Source: AWTP1-13 sp963820375
GTDB taxonomy: Bacteria > Pseudomonadota > Alphaproteobacteria > Rhizobiales > Hyphomicrobiaceae
Direction: 5' to 3'
DNA: 64,000 nt
Assembly: GCA_963820375.1 (NCBI GenBank)
Contig: CAWFZX010000013.1
Span: 176,663 to 240,662, forward strand
In this document: positions 1-7,460 of the stretch, in pieces
Layout: every line of letters begins with the position of its first letter
Position numbering within the stretch: the stretch's first letter is position 1
Translations under genes and position numbers: made by a program
Notes under the pieces: model-generated
Told to the model about the DNA's origin: nothing
The model's database searches: none
What the model saw: the letters and a program-made list of their open reading frames with translations, nothing else

Positions 1-393
1 CTCGGGCAGCACGAGCGTCTTCAAACTGATCGCACCGGCGGCATAACTGGCTTCGGCAACGCGCCAGCCATAGGCCACGAAGTACAGCGCACAGGCCAAG
101 CCGCCAACGTCGGCCAGCCATTCCAAGGCATAGGCCAGGCGCGGCGGCAGCACCCGCAGCAGGATGTCGACACGAATATGCTGTCCCCGGCGCAGCAACC
201 ACGGTGCCGACAGCAGCGTCACCAAATAGAGAATGTATTCGGAAACCTCGTTGCTCCAGGGCAGGCCACCGACACCGACGTTGCGCAACAGCACGTCGGC
301 GCCGATCATCAAGGCCATGCCCAGCACCAACAGCGCTGCCAGCAGCATGAGGGCATCGAGAAAGGCCCCGTACCAGCGCGATAGCACCGTCAT
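1..393 (-). CDS. dctQ: TRAP transporter small permease (DctQ family), C-terminus cut by window edge
   Basis: This is the small membrane subunit of a TRAP transporter, which couples a periplasmic solute receptor to Na+-driven uptake by the large DctM permease. The 131 visible residues start at ATG (393) and contain an N-terminal hydrophobic helix, the family-typical stretch around 'LPWSNEVSEYILYLV', then 'RRGQHIRVDIL' followed by two more hydrophobic segments, as expected for the four-helix DctQ fold. The reading frame is still open at base 1, so the C-terminus and presumably dctM lie outside. It follows the binding-protein gene by 28 bases in the same direction, so the two are very likely co-transcribed. 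The substrate cannot be told from this subunit. Confidence 0.88.
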   Translation of the reverse strand, partial: MTVLSRWYGAFLDALMLLAALLVLGMALMIGADVLLRNVGVGGLPWSNEVSEYILYLVTLLSAPWLLRRGQHIRVDILLRVLPPRLAYALEWLADVGGLACALYFVAYGWRVAEASYAAGAISLKTLVLPE

Positions 394-421
394 TGCCGCC
401 CTGCGATTTCGATCACGGCCG

Positions 422-1375
422 CTACTGCGCAAACAGGGCCTTGAGCTTTGGCCCGTGCTCGGGGCTTTGCCTGATCACGCCGGCCCAACCCGCCTCGTAG
501 GCCTTCTTGCGAAATTCCTCGCCCAGGGTGATCACCTGAATGCCCGCAGCCTTCTGCTTGGCGATGTCGGCTTCGTTTTCCTTGCTGACGTCCTGAGCCT
601 GCGCTTCGATCCAGGCGGCCGCAGCGCCAATGACCTGCCTTTGCTGCTCGCTCAGTTTGCCCCAAACGGTCTTGTTGACGAGGATGCTCACCTCGGCACT
701 GTAGAAGCCAGGGTCGACCCGGTATTTCGTCTTTTCATGCCAACCGAGATCGAAGATGCCGGTAATCGGCCAACCGTAGCCATCCACCACCCCGCGCTCG
801 AGCGCAGTATAGACTTCGCCGGGAGCCGTCTGCACGACGGTGGCGCCCAAGGCTTGAAAGAAATCGCGATAGACCGGCGTGATGCGCAGCTTCAACCCGG
901 CGAGGTCGGGGCCTGAGATCGGTTTCGTCAAATACAGATGGAATGGGTTGTTGTCGATGTGGCGGGCCAGCAGAATGGCATTCATTTTCTGCTCGTAGAG
1001 GCTCGCCATGTAGGCATAGCCACCATCCTTGCGCAGCTGCGCCATCGGCTTTTCGGTGAGCTTCCAGGCGTCGGCCTCCGGCATCACGTTGGTGTAGAAG
1101 GCCCCCGTCACGTTGGCGAGGTCAACCACCCCACCTTTGAGCGCGTTGCCGACCTCGAACGGCGGCATGGCTTTCGGGCCGCCGATGTAATTGATCTGCA
1201 CCACACCCTTGCCGTCGGCGTTCACCTTGTCGATGAAGCGTTCAAAGCCACGCGAATAAAAGGTCTTTTCCGCAAAGGAGGTGATTGCCTTGAGGGTCAC
1301 CTCTTCGGCGGCCGCAGCCGCCACCGACGTCAGCAGCAGACTTACCGCCAGCGCCAACCTCAACGGACCATGCAT
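422..1375 (-). CDS. dctP: TRAP transporter substrate-binding protein (DctP family)
   Basis: This is the periplasmic solute receptor of the TRAP system, 317 residues, the usual family length. I chose the ATG at 1375 because it opens a clear signal peptide (positive start, hydrophobic core 'LALAVSLLLTSVAAAAA') and has AGGAG about 8 bases upstream; the frame stays open further upstream but without a signal. Family features are the 'GVVDGYGWPITG' segment after 'VYTALERG' in the ligand-binding hinge region, and the C-terminal 'AYEAGWAGVIRQSPEHGPKLKALF'-like helix. It lies 171 bases behind the Rieske oxygenase gene and 28 bases ahead of dctQ. The context suggests an organic acid, perhaps aromatic, as ligand; this is inference. 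Confidence 0.9.
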   Translation of the reverse strand: MHGPLRLALAVSLLLTSVAAAAAEEVTLKAITSFAEKTFYSRGFERFIDKVNADGKGVVQINYIGGPKAMPPFEVGNALKGGVVDLANVTGAFYTNVMPEADAWKLTEKPMAQLRKDGGYAYMASLYEQKMNAILLARHIDNNPFHLYLTKPISGPDLAGLKLRITPVYRDFFQALGATVVQTAPGEVYTALERGVVDGYGWPITGIFDLGWHEKTKYRVDPGFYSAEVSILVNKTVWGKLSEQQRQVIGAAAAWIEAQAQDVSKENEADIAKQKAAGIQVITLGEEFRKKAYEAGWAGVIRQSPEHGPKLKALFAQ

Positions 1376-1546
1376 GCCCTGCTCCTGACTTTGTGCTTCG
1401 TCTCCACCCGGCGGCAACAAGAGCACACGGCCGCAGGGGTCCGCAACCTGCCGCCGGCGGTGCCCGGACCGCCCTGCCAAACGCCCGCATGAGATTGCGG
1501 CCGACCACCCCAGCACGCCGCAGCGCGCTAGACGCTGCGGGAGCCT

Positions 1547-2878
1547 CTATTCGGCCGCGCGCAACGGGCCCGGCGGTGGACGCACCGAGGCGGCCAGCGC
1601 CCTGGCGTAGACCTCCTGCCAAGGGCTGGCGTCGTCGCTGATCATGTAGCCGCTGCGGGCGCCGCGATAGACCTGGGGATCCTCAACGCCGGGCGGCGCT
1701 TGGCCCTTATCGCGTAAGGCGCGCGCGGCCAGCAACAGGCGTCGGCGCGTGCGGGTAATCATTTGATCGGAAGGCGCCAAATGCTCGTATTCGTGGGCAA
1801 CGATGGGGCCCATGCTTTCGGTGATGGCCTGATCTTGCAGGTGGATACCGTCGATGCCGCTGTAGATGGTGTTGTTCTGCTGGGCGGCGCGATCCAGGCC
1901 CCAGTCGTTGCCCGCATTGGCGGCCAGCCGCCAACGGCCGAGCCAGTCGGTGGTATTGGGCAAGAACTTGCTGCCGCGCCCGGTGCCGCCGATCGGCTTG
2001 CCGTCCTTAAAGGCCGGCTGCGGCAGCGACATCGCCGACACGGCGCCCTTCCACCATAGGAAGCAGAACATCGTGTGCTCATCATCGAGCGGCACCCAGG
2101 CGCGCGCATGCATGTGGCTGCCGAACTCGCCGTTGGGCGCCTGGGTCCAGAACGGAAACAGAAAATTGCCGAAGCGCCAATAGGTATGACCGGGCTTCGC
2201 CTCACGGTAGCCGGCATATTGCGTGCCCCAGGGTGTCTCGGCCAGGTGATATTCCGGTGCCCGATTGCTGACGGTGTGACGCAGAGGCTCTTCCTCGGCG
2301 AGGTCGTCGGCGTCGACGTGGCCGGCGTGCAGGAAACCGAAATGCGAGGTATCGATCTCGCCCTCGAGCGCCTGCAGATAGTTGCAATCGCGCTGGATGA
2401 AGCTGACTTTTATCTCAGCCTCTGGCAGATCGAGGATTTCGAAGCCGGGCAGCGGTGGCGCCTCGCTGCGTGAGCCCATGTAGACCCACACCACGCCGGC
2501 CCGCTCGATGACCTTGTAAGCCTTGGCCTTGACCTTCTGCATGAAGCCTGGCGGCGGTAGGCTTGGCATCTCGAGGCAATTGCCGGCGACGTCGAATTTC
2601 CAGCCGTGATAGATGCAGCGCAGCCCGCCTTGTTCGTTGCGCCCCAGGAACAGGGAGGCGCAACGGTGCGGGCAGCGATGGTCCATGACGCCCACGCGGC
2701 CGGCGCTGTCGCGAAAGGCGATCAGCTTCTCGCCGAGCAGCATGAGGCGAACCGGCGCGCCGTCGCGGGCAAGTTCCGAGGACAGCGCCGCTGGAATCCA
2801 GTAGCAGCGCATCAGCTCTCCCATCATGGTACCCGGGCCGACGCGTGTGAGTTCCCTTCCTTCGCTCGCCGTCGTCAT
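1547..2878 (-). CDS. Rieske [2Fe-2S] aromatic ring-hydroxylating oxygenase, phthalate-dioxygenase type
   Basis: This 443-residue protein has the two-domain layout of phthalate 4,5-dioxygenase and related oxygenase components, which hydroxylate or O-demethylate aromatic acids using electrons from a separate reductase. The Rieske centre ligands are Cys69-x-His71 and Cys88-x2-His91. The catalytic domain carries 'IDTSHFGFLHAGH' with the mononuclear-iron histidines His179 and His184. The ATG at 2878 has a GGAGG ribosome binding site. It is the first gene of a minus-strand run with dctP and dctQ, suggesting that the transported compound feeds the oxygenase. No reductase or ferredoxin gene is visible, so the electron donor must be encoded elsewhere. 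Substrate unknown. Confidence 0.9.
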   Translation of the reverse strand: MTTASEGRELTRVGPGTMMGELMRCYWIPAALSSELARDGAPVRLMLLGEKLIAFRDSAGRVGVMDHRCPHRCASLFLGRNEQGGLRCIYHGWKFDVAGNCLEMPSLPPPGFMQKVKAKAYKVIERAGVVWVYMGSRSEAPPLPGFEILDLPEAEIKVSFIQRDCNYLQALEGEIDTSHFGFLHAGHVDADDLAEEEPLRHTVSNRAPEYHLAETPWGTQYAGYREAKPGHTYWRFGNFLFPFWTQAPNGEFGSHMHARAWVPLDDEHTMFCFLWWKGAVSAMSLPQPAFKDGKPIGGTGRGSKFLPNTTDWLGRWRLAANAGNDWGLDRAAQQNNTIYSGIDGIHLQDQAITESMGPIVAHEYEHLAPSDQMITRTRRRLLLAARALRDKGQAPPGVEDPQVYRGARSGYMISDDASPWQEVYARALAASVRPPPGPLRAAE

Positions 2879-3225
2879 GGGGATCCTCCAGCAATGGGCG
2901 CGGGATCACTTGGGACCTGGGGGACATGCTAGCACATGCCCTCACGCTGTGCTGCAGCCGCCAGCGGTCGGTTGCGGCTTCGGCCCGAGGCTGGGTGTCA
3001 GTGTGCGCCGACAAGGGTGATCACCGCCGCCCCGTCTGGGGCCATGGCATTTGCCGGAAAAATACCAGATCGCGCAGGCGGTTGGTTGGCCACCGCATTT
3101 GGCGGATAGGGTGCCGGCCCCGATCGTTCTGGAAATGGTGTCAATGCCCAAAGCACAGGCTGGGCATGCGGCACTCAATGGCGCGCTAAATTAGCTATTT
3201 TCAACCTTTCATGCTAAATTAAATA
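2879..3225. other. 347-base intergenic region between divergent genes
   Basis: This separates the oxygenase gene (leftward) and a small rightward gene. The last 45 bases are much richer in A and T than the rest and hold a repeated nonamer described separately. A TTG-initiated 78-codon frame on the minus strand (2942-3178) is cysteine-rich but has no ribosome binding site or recognisable family, so I do not call it. The promoter of the oxygenase operon is expected here but I see no clear -35/-10 pair. Confidence 0.5.
3185..3221. promoter_or_regulatory. Repeated GCTAAATTA nonamers in AT-rich upstream region
   Basis: GCTAAATTA occurs at 3185-3193 and again at 3213-3221, 28 bases apart, and the first copy is part of the inverted repeat GCTAA-A-TTAGC (3185-3195). 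The second copy ends five bases before the ATG at 3226. Two identical half-sites in an AT-rich island directly before a start codon suggest a regulator binding site or promoter. No regulator is assigned. Confidence 0.35.
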
Positions 3226-3498
3226 ATGCCAAATCAAACGGTCTACGTTTTCACCTGCAACAACCGTGAATTCAACGGATTTTCCCTCAAAGAGGATGGG
3301 GCCAATCTTCCCATCTTGGCCAGCACTTCGAAATGCACTTGGACGTTGGTCAGAGCGATCCCGATGTCCGGGACGGACCTCAAGCCCTTTGCCCGGGACG
3401 TGCAGGTCGCCCTCGTGAACCTGCGCACCCGCGGGTATCACATCGCGCGCAACACCGCGGTCGTGCTGACCCTGCCGAGGCTCCGGCCGGTCACGTAG
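3226..3498 (+). CDS. Small conserved protein, paralogue A of the gene at 6449-6718
   Basis: A 90-residue protein of unknown function. It can be aligned by eye to the product of 6449-6718: both begin with 'TVY[VL]F.C' near the N-terminus, then share 'GAN[IL]P', a central Trp, and end the conserved part with 'GY[HY]..R'. This shared pattern in two distant genes argues that both are real. The predicted fold would be small and soluble; there is no signal peptide or membrane segment. The ATG at 3226 has no obvious ribosome binding site and follows an AT-rich repeat, so translation may be leaderless or weak. It stands alone on the plus strand at the edge of a minus-strand block of small genes. Confidence 0.55.
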   Translation: MPNQTVYVFTCNNREFNGFSLKEDGANLPILASTSKCTWTLVRAIPMSGTDLKPFARDVQVALVNLRTRGYHIARNTAVVLTLPRLRPVT

Positions 3499-3747
3499 GC
3501 GGCGCCGTCTCCCCGCTTCTCACCTGTTTTCCTTTTCCTTCCCCTTCCTCCGCTCTGCCGCGGAGTTCAGCGGTCTTCCGGGCCGTGGCGTTACGATGCG
3601 GCAGATCTGTTAACGCGCTCTGAGGAGAACGTGGCAAAGCCCAACGTCTCTTTGGACGAGCCGCGCACGCCTTGGCATCGTCTGAGAGGTCGGAAGCGTT
3701 GCCCGCACGCTCTCCCCCGCCCGCCTCGCACGAGGATTGCGACCCAA

Positions 3748-3990
3748 TTAGCGATTAAACCAGGAGGACCGCGTGGTTCGCCCGCGACCTAGTGATCCGG
3801 GATCGCTCCCTCTCACAACAAGGGTGCTGCGTTTGCCCTTGGCCCGCAGGTCTCCACGAAGCCTGTTCACGTTCGCCAGCGCTTGCCGCTGCGTTATGAA
3901 CAAACCCACGCGCCTGGTGCCCGCACACACGGACCAACCATACTCGGTCGGCTCGACAAGGAAGCTGGTCGAAATCTCACGCTTGGCCAC
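3748..3990 (-). CDS. Small DUF2188-like protein
   Basis: An 80-residue protein starting at GTG (3990) with GGTGAG a few bases upstream. The segment 'YGWSVCAGTRRVGLFITQ' followed by a helix rich in Ala, Arg and Leu and a closing strand 'STLVVRGSD' matches the general pattern of the DUF2188 family (a Trp-containing strand, a helix with basic residues, then a V-V-x-G-x-D-like strand), as I remember it. Function is unknown. The last 15 residues are Arg/Ser rich and probably disordered. A rightward frame with a good ribosome binding site overlaps it on the other strand (3773-4036), but its translation looks like a shadow. Confidence 0.55.
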   Translation of the reverse strand: MAKREISTSFLVEPTEYGWSVCAGTRRVGLFITQRQALANVNRLRGDLRAKGKRSTLVVRGSDPGSLGRGRTTRSSWFNR

Positions 3991-4176
3991 AACTCACCCT
4001 AGCAGGACTGCGGTTCGTCGGCGAGCACTTCCTTGAGGGACGACACGCGACAGCACGTCGCCTGCGTGGCTTGCAATGGACGAACTGCCGCCCAAGCTTC
4101 GGACAGGCGCCAGCCGAATAGGCCGTATCAGCACGGATCGCGCTCGCGTCCCGCCGTCCTTGCGGGGCTTTAGGCG

Positions 4177-4518
4177 TTAGTTCTTGACCGTGGCTTGCAC
4201 CAGTCGCGCCTCGATCGTCTTGCCGCAATCGCGCCGGAACGCAAAGCTCAGGTCACCGCGGCCAGCGATCATCTTCAGATGGTCTCGCACGACGTCATCG
4301 TAGTCGGTTGTACGCTTGGTCTTCAACTCGGCGACCGCTGCAGGGTTTGCCAGGATCGCATCCGCACAAACCGGCAGCAGTGCGCTCCAACCCGCCGCGT
4401 CCGCCTGCAGTTTGGCGGTGCTGCCGGTGACCCACCCACCCCAGCTAAATCCGACCACGGCAAGCGCAACGGCTCCGGCGGCCGCACCCCAAAGACCGTA
4501 ACGATATTTTTCTTGCAT
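4177..4518 (-). CDS. Small membrane-anchored conserved hypothetical protein
   Basis: A 113-residue protein with one N-terminal membrane segment (about residues 8-30, 'GLWGAAAGAVALAVVGFSWGGWV') and a soluble remainder containing two cysteines (one in 'LLPVCADAIL', one in 'FRRDCGKTIE'), which would lie in the periplasm if the anchor is uncleaved. I believe similar short proteins are common in rhizobia, but no function is known to me. ATG 4518 was chosen because the hydrophobic segment follows directly; the frame is open for 36 more codons upstream, though that region is AT-rich leader. A good sigma70-like promoter and a 15-base palindrome lie just upstream. Confidence 0.7.
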   Translation of the reverse strand: MQEKYRYGLWGAAAGAVALAVVGFSWGGWVTGSTAKLQADAAGWSALLPVCADAILANPAAVAELKTKRTTDYDDVVRDHLKMIAGRGDLSFAFRRDCGKTIEARLVQATVKN

Positions 4519-4547
4519 TTTTTTTCGTCTTTCGACTTTCCCTGGAG

Positions 4548-4562
4548 GGAAAATAATTTTCC
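4548..4562. repeat. 15-base palindrome in the leader of the 4177-4518 gene
   Basis: GGAAAAT-A-ATTTTCC is a perfect inverted repeat with 7-base arms and one central base. It lies between the predicted transcription start (about 4567, minus strand) and the start codon at 4518, a normal position for an operator or a short leader hairpin. Confidence 0.4.
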
Positions 4563-4574
4563 GACCATCGCTAG

Positions 4575-4604
4575 CGTATACTCTTTTTTGCCGGATAGAT
4601 ACAA
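4575..4604 (-). promoter_or_regulatory. Sigma70-like promoter for the 4177-4518 gene
   Basis: Read on the minus strand, TTGTAT (4599-4604) and TATACG (4575-4580) are separated by 18 bases. The whole 4500-4680 stretch is markedly AT-rich against its surroundings. The predicted start site falls some 50 bases before the ATG at 4518. Confidence 0.4.
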
Positions 4605-4871
4605 AAAACCGGAAATTTCCGAACAAAATAAACGGATATTTCCACGTCGATTAAATTTGGCGGTGCATCGAGCATTGCTATTGCGAAAGGCAAAGCTGTT
4701 TGCGGTGGGCACCCCCGTGCTGGCGTTTCGCAGCCGATACTCCTTGGCCCCATCTCGCGACGGAGGCGGGAACCATTCGCCAGCTAAACCGCCCTGAGAG
4801 CTTGCCTGCGCTCACGCGCCAGACCGTTGGCGGCGACCAACGAGCCCGGCAACCCGGTCTGGCCATACCTG

Positions 4872-5075
4872 TTAGGACTTCGTCTGCGCCGATGCTTCCA
4901 GCAGCACGATCAAGCGGTCGAGCTTCTTGTCGATCTGACCGAGGTGATAGGCAATGTATTCGGCTGCATTGGCCATGCGCCGATCGACTTGGCTTAATGT
5001 GTCCGGGGAAGGGGTTGGCAGAAAATCGGCTTCCATTTCGGCTTTGAGGCGCTGTTTGACCGGATCCTGTTGCAT
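4872..5075 (-). CDS. Small conserved hypothetical protein, 67 aa
   Basis: A highly charged, mostly helical 67-residue protein without membrane segments. The ATG at 5075 is preceded at the correct distance by CAGGAG, and the reading frame has a sharp, well-placed stop. The C-terminal half ('YHLGQIDKKLDRLIVLLEA') has heptad-like spacing of Leu/Ile and could dimerise as a short coiled coil. No known function. It belongs to a set of small minus-strand genes between 3.7 and 7.4 kb. Confidence 0.65.
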   Translation of the reverse strand: MQQDPVKQRLKAEMEADFLPTPSPDTLSQVDRRMANAAEYIAYHLGQIDKKLDRLIVLLEASAQTKS

Positions 5076-5337
5076 TGACCACTCCTGTTCTCACCAGCCG
5101 GGTCCGTAAAAGCTCGGATGCGTGTGGCGACCCAGTGTCGCTGGCGTGTCACGACCCAAAAGATCGCTGATAAAGCATCCGAGTTCCGCCGCACCCACGT
5201 CGCACCAAGTGCCAGCAAACGCTACCCCCATCCCTCTGCTGCCCGCTCCCGACCAAGGCAGCCGGGCGGCCGTTCGGCGCAGGCGGGGCTTGCAGCTGCG
5301 CCGGACCGATAAATCGAAGCGTGCTGGAGCGCTCGCA

Positions 5338-5757
5338 TCAAGGTGCTTGTCGTCTAAAGGCGGCCTCGATTTCGGCAGGGTCGATCGTGTCTGCGACAAA
5401 GCTCCAGATCACCGCGTCGATCCTCTCATAGGCGCGCATGGAGATTTTGCGGCGGCTGGCGGCCAATCTCGCACCGATCCAGCTTTCGACCAACGCTGCC
5501 GCCATTCTGGTTGGATCGCAATCTCGCTGCGACCCGCGCGGCGCGGCACGTTTGTCCGCCGTCGCCTGCCGTAACGCTGCGCTCAGCAAATCGATGGCGC
5601 CGTTGGCGCGGCCAGGCTGCTGTTCTATCAGCGCCATTTGCGCAATCACGCGACGGGCGACCGTCAGCCGAGCGTCGGATCCCATGACGTTGCGCGCGGT
5701 CTTCACATCTTTGAGCGCGTTGCGTCTTAGGCTGCGCGCTCGGAACCAGCCGACCAT
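5338..5757 (-). CDS. Hypothetical protein, 139 aa, basic and helical
   Basis: No family recognised. The protein is rich in Arg and Ala, with a helical N-terminal half and a C-terminal segment 'RAYERIDAVIWSFVADTIDPAEIEAAFRR' that looks like a genuine folded helix pair rather than a shadow translation. I chose ATG 5757, which has GGGAAG upstream; a TTG one codon earlier (5760) is possible. The next downstream gene on the same strand begins some 260 bases away, so co-transcription is not evident. Confidence 0.5.
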   Translation of the reverse strand: MVGWFRARSLRRNALKDVKTARNVMGSDARLTVARRVIAQMALIEQQPGRANGAIDLLSAALRQATADKRAAPRGSQRDCDPTRMAAALVESWIGARLAASRRKISMRAYERIDAVIWSFVADTIDPAEIEAAFRRQAP

Positions 5758-5913
5758 CAACTTCCCATCTGACTAGACATGTTGTAACGAGAAACGACCC
5801 ACCACCCCTGCCAGCCCAGGCTCTGTTTGGGGAACCTGCGCAAGAGCGCCTGAGACGGTCCTTATGTTGGGCAACAACGAGATCACTGTCTTGTGCAGCG
5901 GGACTGCTGCGCA

Positions 5914-6186
5914 CTACTTGGAAGCGGAACGATGTGGCCGACGTTCGCTGCCGCCCAGGAGAGCACGCGCGCGGGAAACGGCGTGCTGCCGCAAGACGAG
6001 CGGATTGCGATGACCCGCTCTGGCCATGGCCAGAATAGCGTCGGCCAGGTTTTTGCGAACCGCGCTTTCGGTGGCGGCGTCGAGCCTTGCGTCAATCGAC
6101 GCCCACCCTTCGTCCAGGACCTGACAAAGCATCTGCACGGTAGGGCCGTCAAAAGGCGCCTGTTGTAGAAGACGTCTGGCCTGCAT
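5914..6186 (-). CDS. Small conserved helical protein, 90 aa
   Basis: The 90-residue product begins 'MQARRLLQQAPFDGPTV' and continues with two amphipathic helices ('MLCQVLDEGWASIDARL', then 'AVRKNLADAILAMARAG'). I recall this arrangement (short N-terminal helix, a Trp-containing helix, a helix with L-A-[DN]-x-[IL]-L, then a basic helix) from small rhizobial proteins of unknown role. ATG 6186 has a modest GAGCGAG upstream. No membrane segment or signal. Function unknown; it could be a small regulator. Confidence 0.6.
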   Translation of the reverse strand: MQARRLLQQAPFDGPTVQMLCQVLDEGWASIDARLDAATESAVRKNLADAILAMARAGHRNPLVLRQHAVSRARALLGGSERRPHRSASK

Positions 6187-6448
6187 GGCTCGCTCTTCAA
6201 GCAGGCGGGAGCGGATCGTAGGCTCTCTCAGTCGGCGACTGCCATGGCACGAAGTCTCGCCGATGCCTCAGGATAGCACATATTGACCCAAATTATACCG
6301 GGGAATCCCCAACAGCCATGCCCTCGGCCTTCCGTCTGCACCTTTGAGACCCGCGCTTGAAATGACAGCCGCGGGCCCTGGCAAGCTGACAGGCGCGTCT
6401 CACAACGGCAAGACCCCATGGCAGGCCCCAGGAACGGGCTGAGCGCCG

Positions 6449-6718
6449 TCAATCTCGCTCCCGGGTTGGTCGGGGGGATGGCCCGCTCCAGCCGCGCCAC
6501 ACGTAATAACCGTTATCGGCAATGCCCTTCATGATTGGCTCGGCCATGATGGGAGCGGGAACGCGCGAGCGAAGACCCAGCTCAAACTGCTCGCAAAACT
6601 CCCAGCCGTGCGTGCACGGCGAGCGCGGGATGTTGGCACCCGTCATGTCGTGGGAGACGGCAAACAGATCTTCGCCTTGGCATTGGAAAAGGTAAACGGT
6701 GGTAACAGGATCAAACAT
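6449..6718 (-). CDS. Small conserved protein, paralogue B of the gene at 3226-3498
   Basis: An 89-residue protein with the pattern 'TVYLFQCQGEDLFAVS' then 'TGANIP', 'CTHGWEF', 'PAPIM' and 'GYYVWRG'. It shares its core pattern with the gene at 3226. The start is ATG 6718, because a strong AAGGAG lies 9 bases upstream; the frame remains open 25 codons further but without support. The ribosome binding site and the bases up to the ATG form a perfect 16-base palindrome (6719-6734), so translation may be structure-controlled. Soluble; no known function. Confidence 0.65.
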   Translation of the reverse strand: MFDPVTTVYLFQCQGEDLFAVSHDMTGANIPRSPCTHGWEFCEQFELGLRSRVPAPIMAEPIMKGIADNGYYVWRGWSGPSPRPTRERD

Positions 6719-6734
6719 AAAGGAGATCTCCTTT
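6719..6734 (-). promoter_or_regulatory. Perfect palindrome enclosing the ribosome binding site of the 6449-6718 gene
   Basis: AAAGGAGATCTCCTTT abuts the ATG directly. In the mRNA the left arm contains the Shine-Dalgarno AAGGAG and the right arm its full complement, so a hairpin with a GATC loop and a 6-base stem would hide the ribosome binding site. Such an arrangement could act as an RNA thermometer or a translational switch; alternatively it is a protein operator in DNA. Confidence 0.45.
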
Positions 6735-6830
6735 GCGCATGCAAATCGGCTGGTGCCATGGCGCAAGAAGCGCCACCTTGGGGTAAAGCGCATCGGCTGC
6801 CTCTGCGATCGGACGCAGAGGCGCAGGCCG

Positions 6831-7193
6831 TCACAAGTCGAAACGACGCCGCGCCATTAGGCAGGCTTCATCACCCGGCGTGCAGTCGCGACAGACGTCG
6901 GGTCTCACCTCGTAGATGGCGCAGGTGACCGAAACACCAACCTCCCCGAGCAAAGCCGAACAGCGGTCGCCGTTGCAGCGCATGCGGCCGAGACCGTCAT
7001 TGACGAGCTGGCGCGGAATTCGTTCGAGGTGATCCTCATTTTCCGTGCTGAAGCGCGGCCAATCCCGCGAAAAAGCACAACAGGCCCCACACGTCCGGCA
7101 GGGCGACAGCGCCGCCGCGCTGGGCTCGCCAGTGGGGCCCGCGAACGCCAGGTGCGACCGCTCCCTTTCTTTGCTTGGCCGCGGCTCCCTCAC
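6831..7193 (-). CDS. YkgJ-family cysteine-cluster protein
   Basis: A 120-residue protein with the cysteine cluster of the YkgJ/UPF0153 family, believed to bind zinc or iron: 'CRTCGACCAF' near residue 32, then 'MRCNGDRCSALL', 'CAIYEVRPDVCRDC' and a further Cys close to the end. The GTG at 7193 overlaps the stop of the upstream gene by four bases (GTGA), which supports translational coupling and this start. The first 30 residues are polar and probably disordered. The exact biochemical role of the family is unknown. Confidence 0.75.
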   Translation of the reverse strand: MREPRPSKERERSHLAFAGPTGEPSAAALSPCRTCGACCAFSRDWPRFSTENEDHLERIPRQLVNDGLGRMRCNGDRCSALLGEVGVSVTCAIYEVRPDVCRDCTPGDEACLMARRRFDL

Positions 7194-7390
7194 GCCGACA
7201 CGCGGCGTGAAAGCTCACTCTCCTTGGCGACGCGTTCGAACGTCTCTGCCTTGCTTTTGACGCGGTAGAGAAATTCGCCAGCTTCGGCCGGGAGCAATCG
7301 GACGACCTCATAGAGTCGCCCCATCGTCGGCATGCCGGGCCGAGCTGGTGCATAATTCACAAGCTGTCCAACCTTAAAGCTATGCGCCAT
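7190..7390 (-). CDS. Small conserved protein, 66 aa, SH3-like pattern
   Basis: The ATG at 7390 is preceded by GGAGAAG. The product begins 'MAHSFKVGQLVNYAPAR' and continues with short strand-like segments ('LYEVVRLLP', 'FLYRVKSKAETFERVAKESEL'), the pattern of a small beta-barrel. I recall similar short proteins in Bradyrhizobium-type genomes, of unknown function. Its stop codon overlaps the GTG start of the YkgJ-family gene by four bases, so the two are translated as a pair. Confidence 0.65.
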   Translation of the reverse strand: MAHSFKVGQLVNYAPARPGMPTMGRLYEVVRLLPAEAGEFLYRVKSKAETFERVAKESELSRRVSA

Positions 7391-7460
7391 TACGCTTCTC
7401 CGTGGTTCGCGTCTCGACCCGGGCACTCCCAGAACTTTGCCATTCCGGGCGCCCGCCCGG

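Noticed and set aside
3631..3792. A 53-codon GTG frame with AGGAG upstream
   Set aside because: Arg/Pro-rich product without pattern; it runs into the 3' end of the opposite-strand gene. Not excluded, but unsupported.
3773..4036. An 87-codon plus-strand frame with a good AGGAGG site
   Set aside because: It lies antisense to the DUF2188-like gene and its translation looks random; the ribosome-binding-like sequence may be chance.
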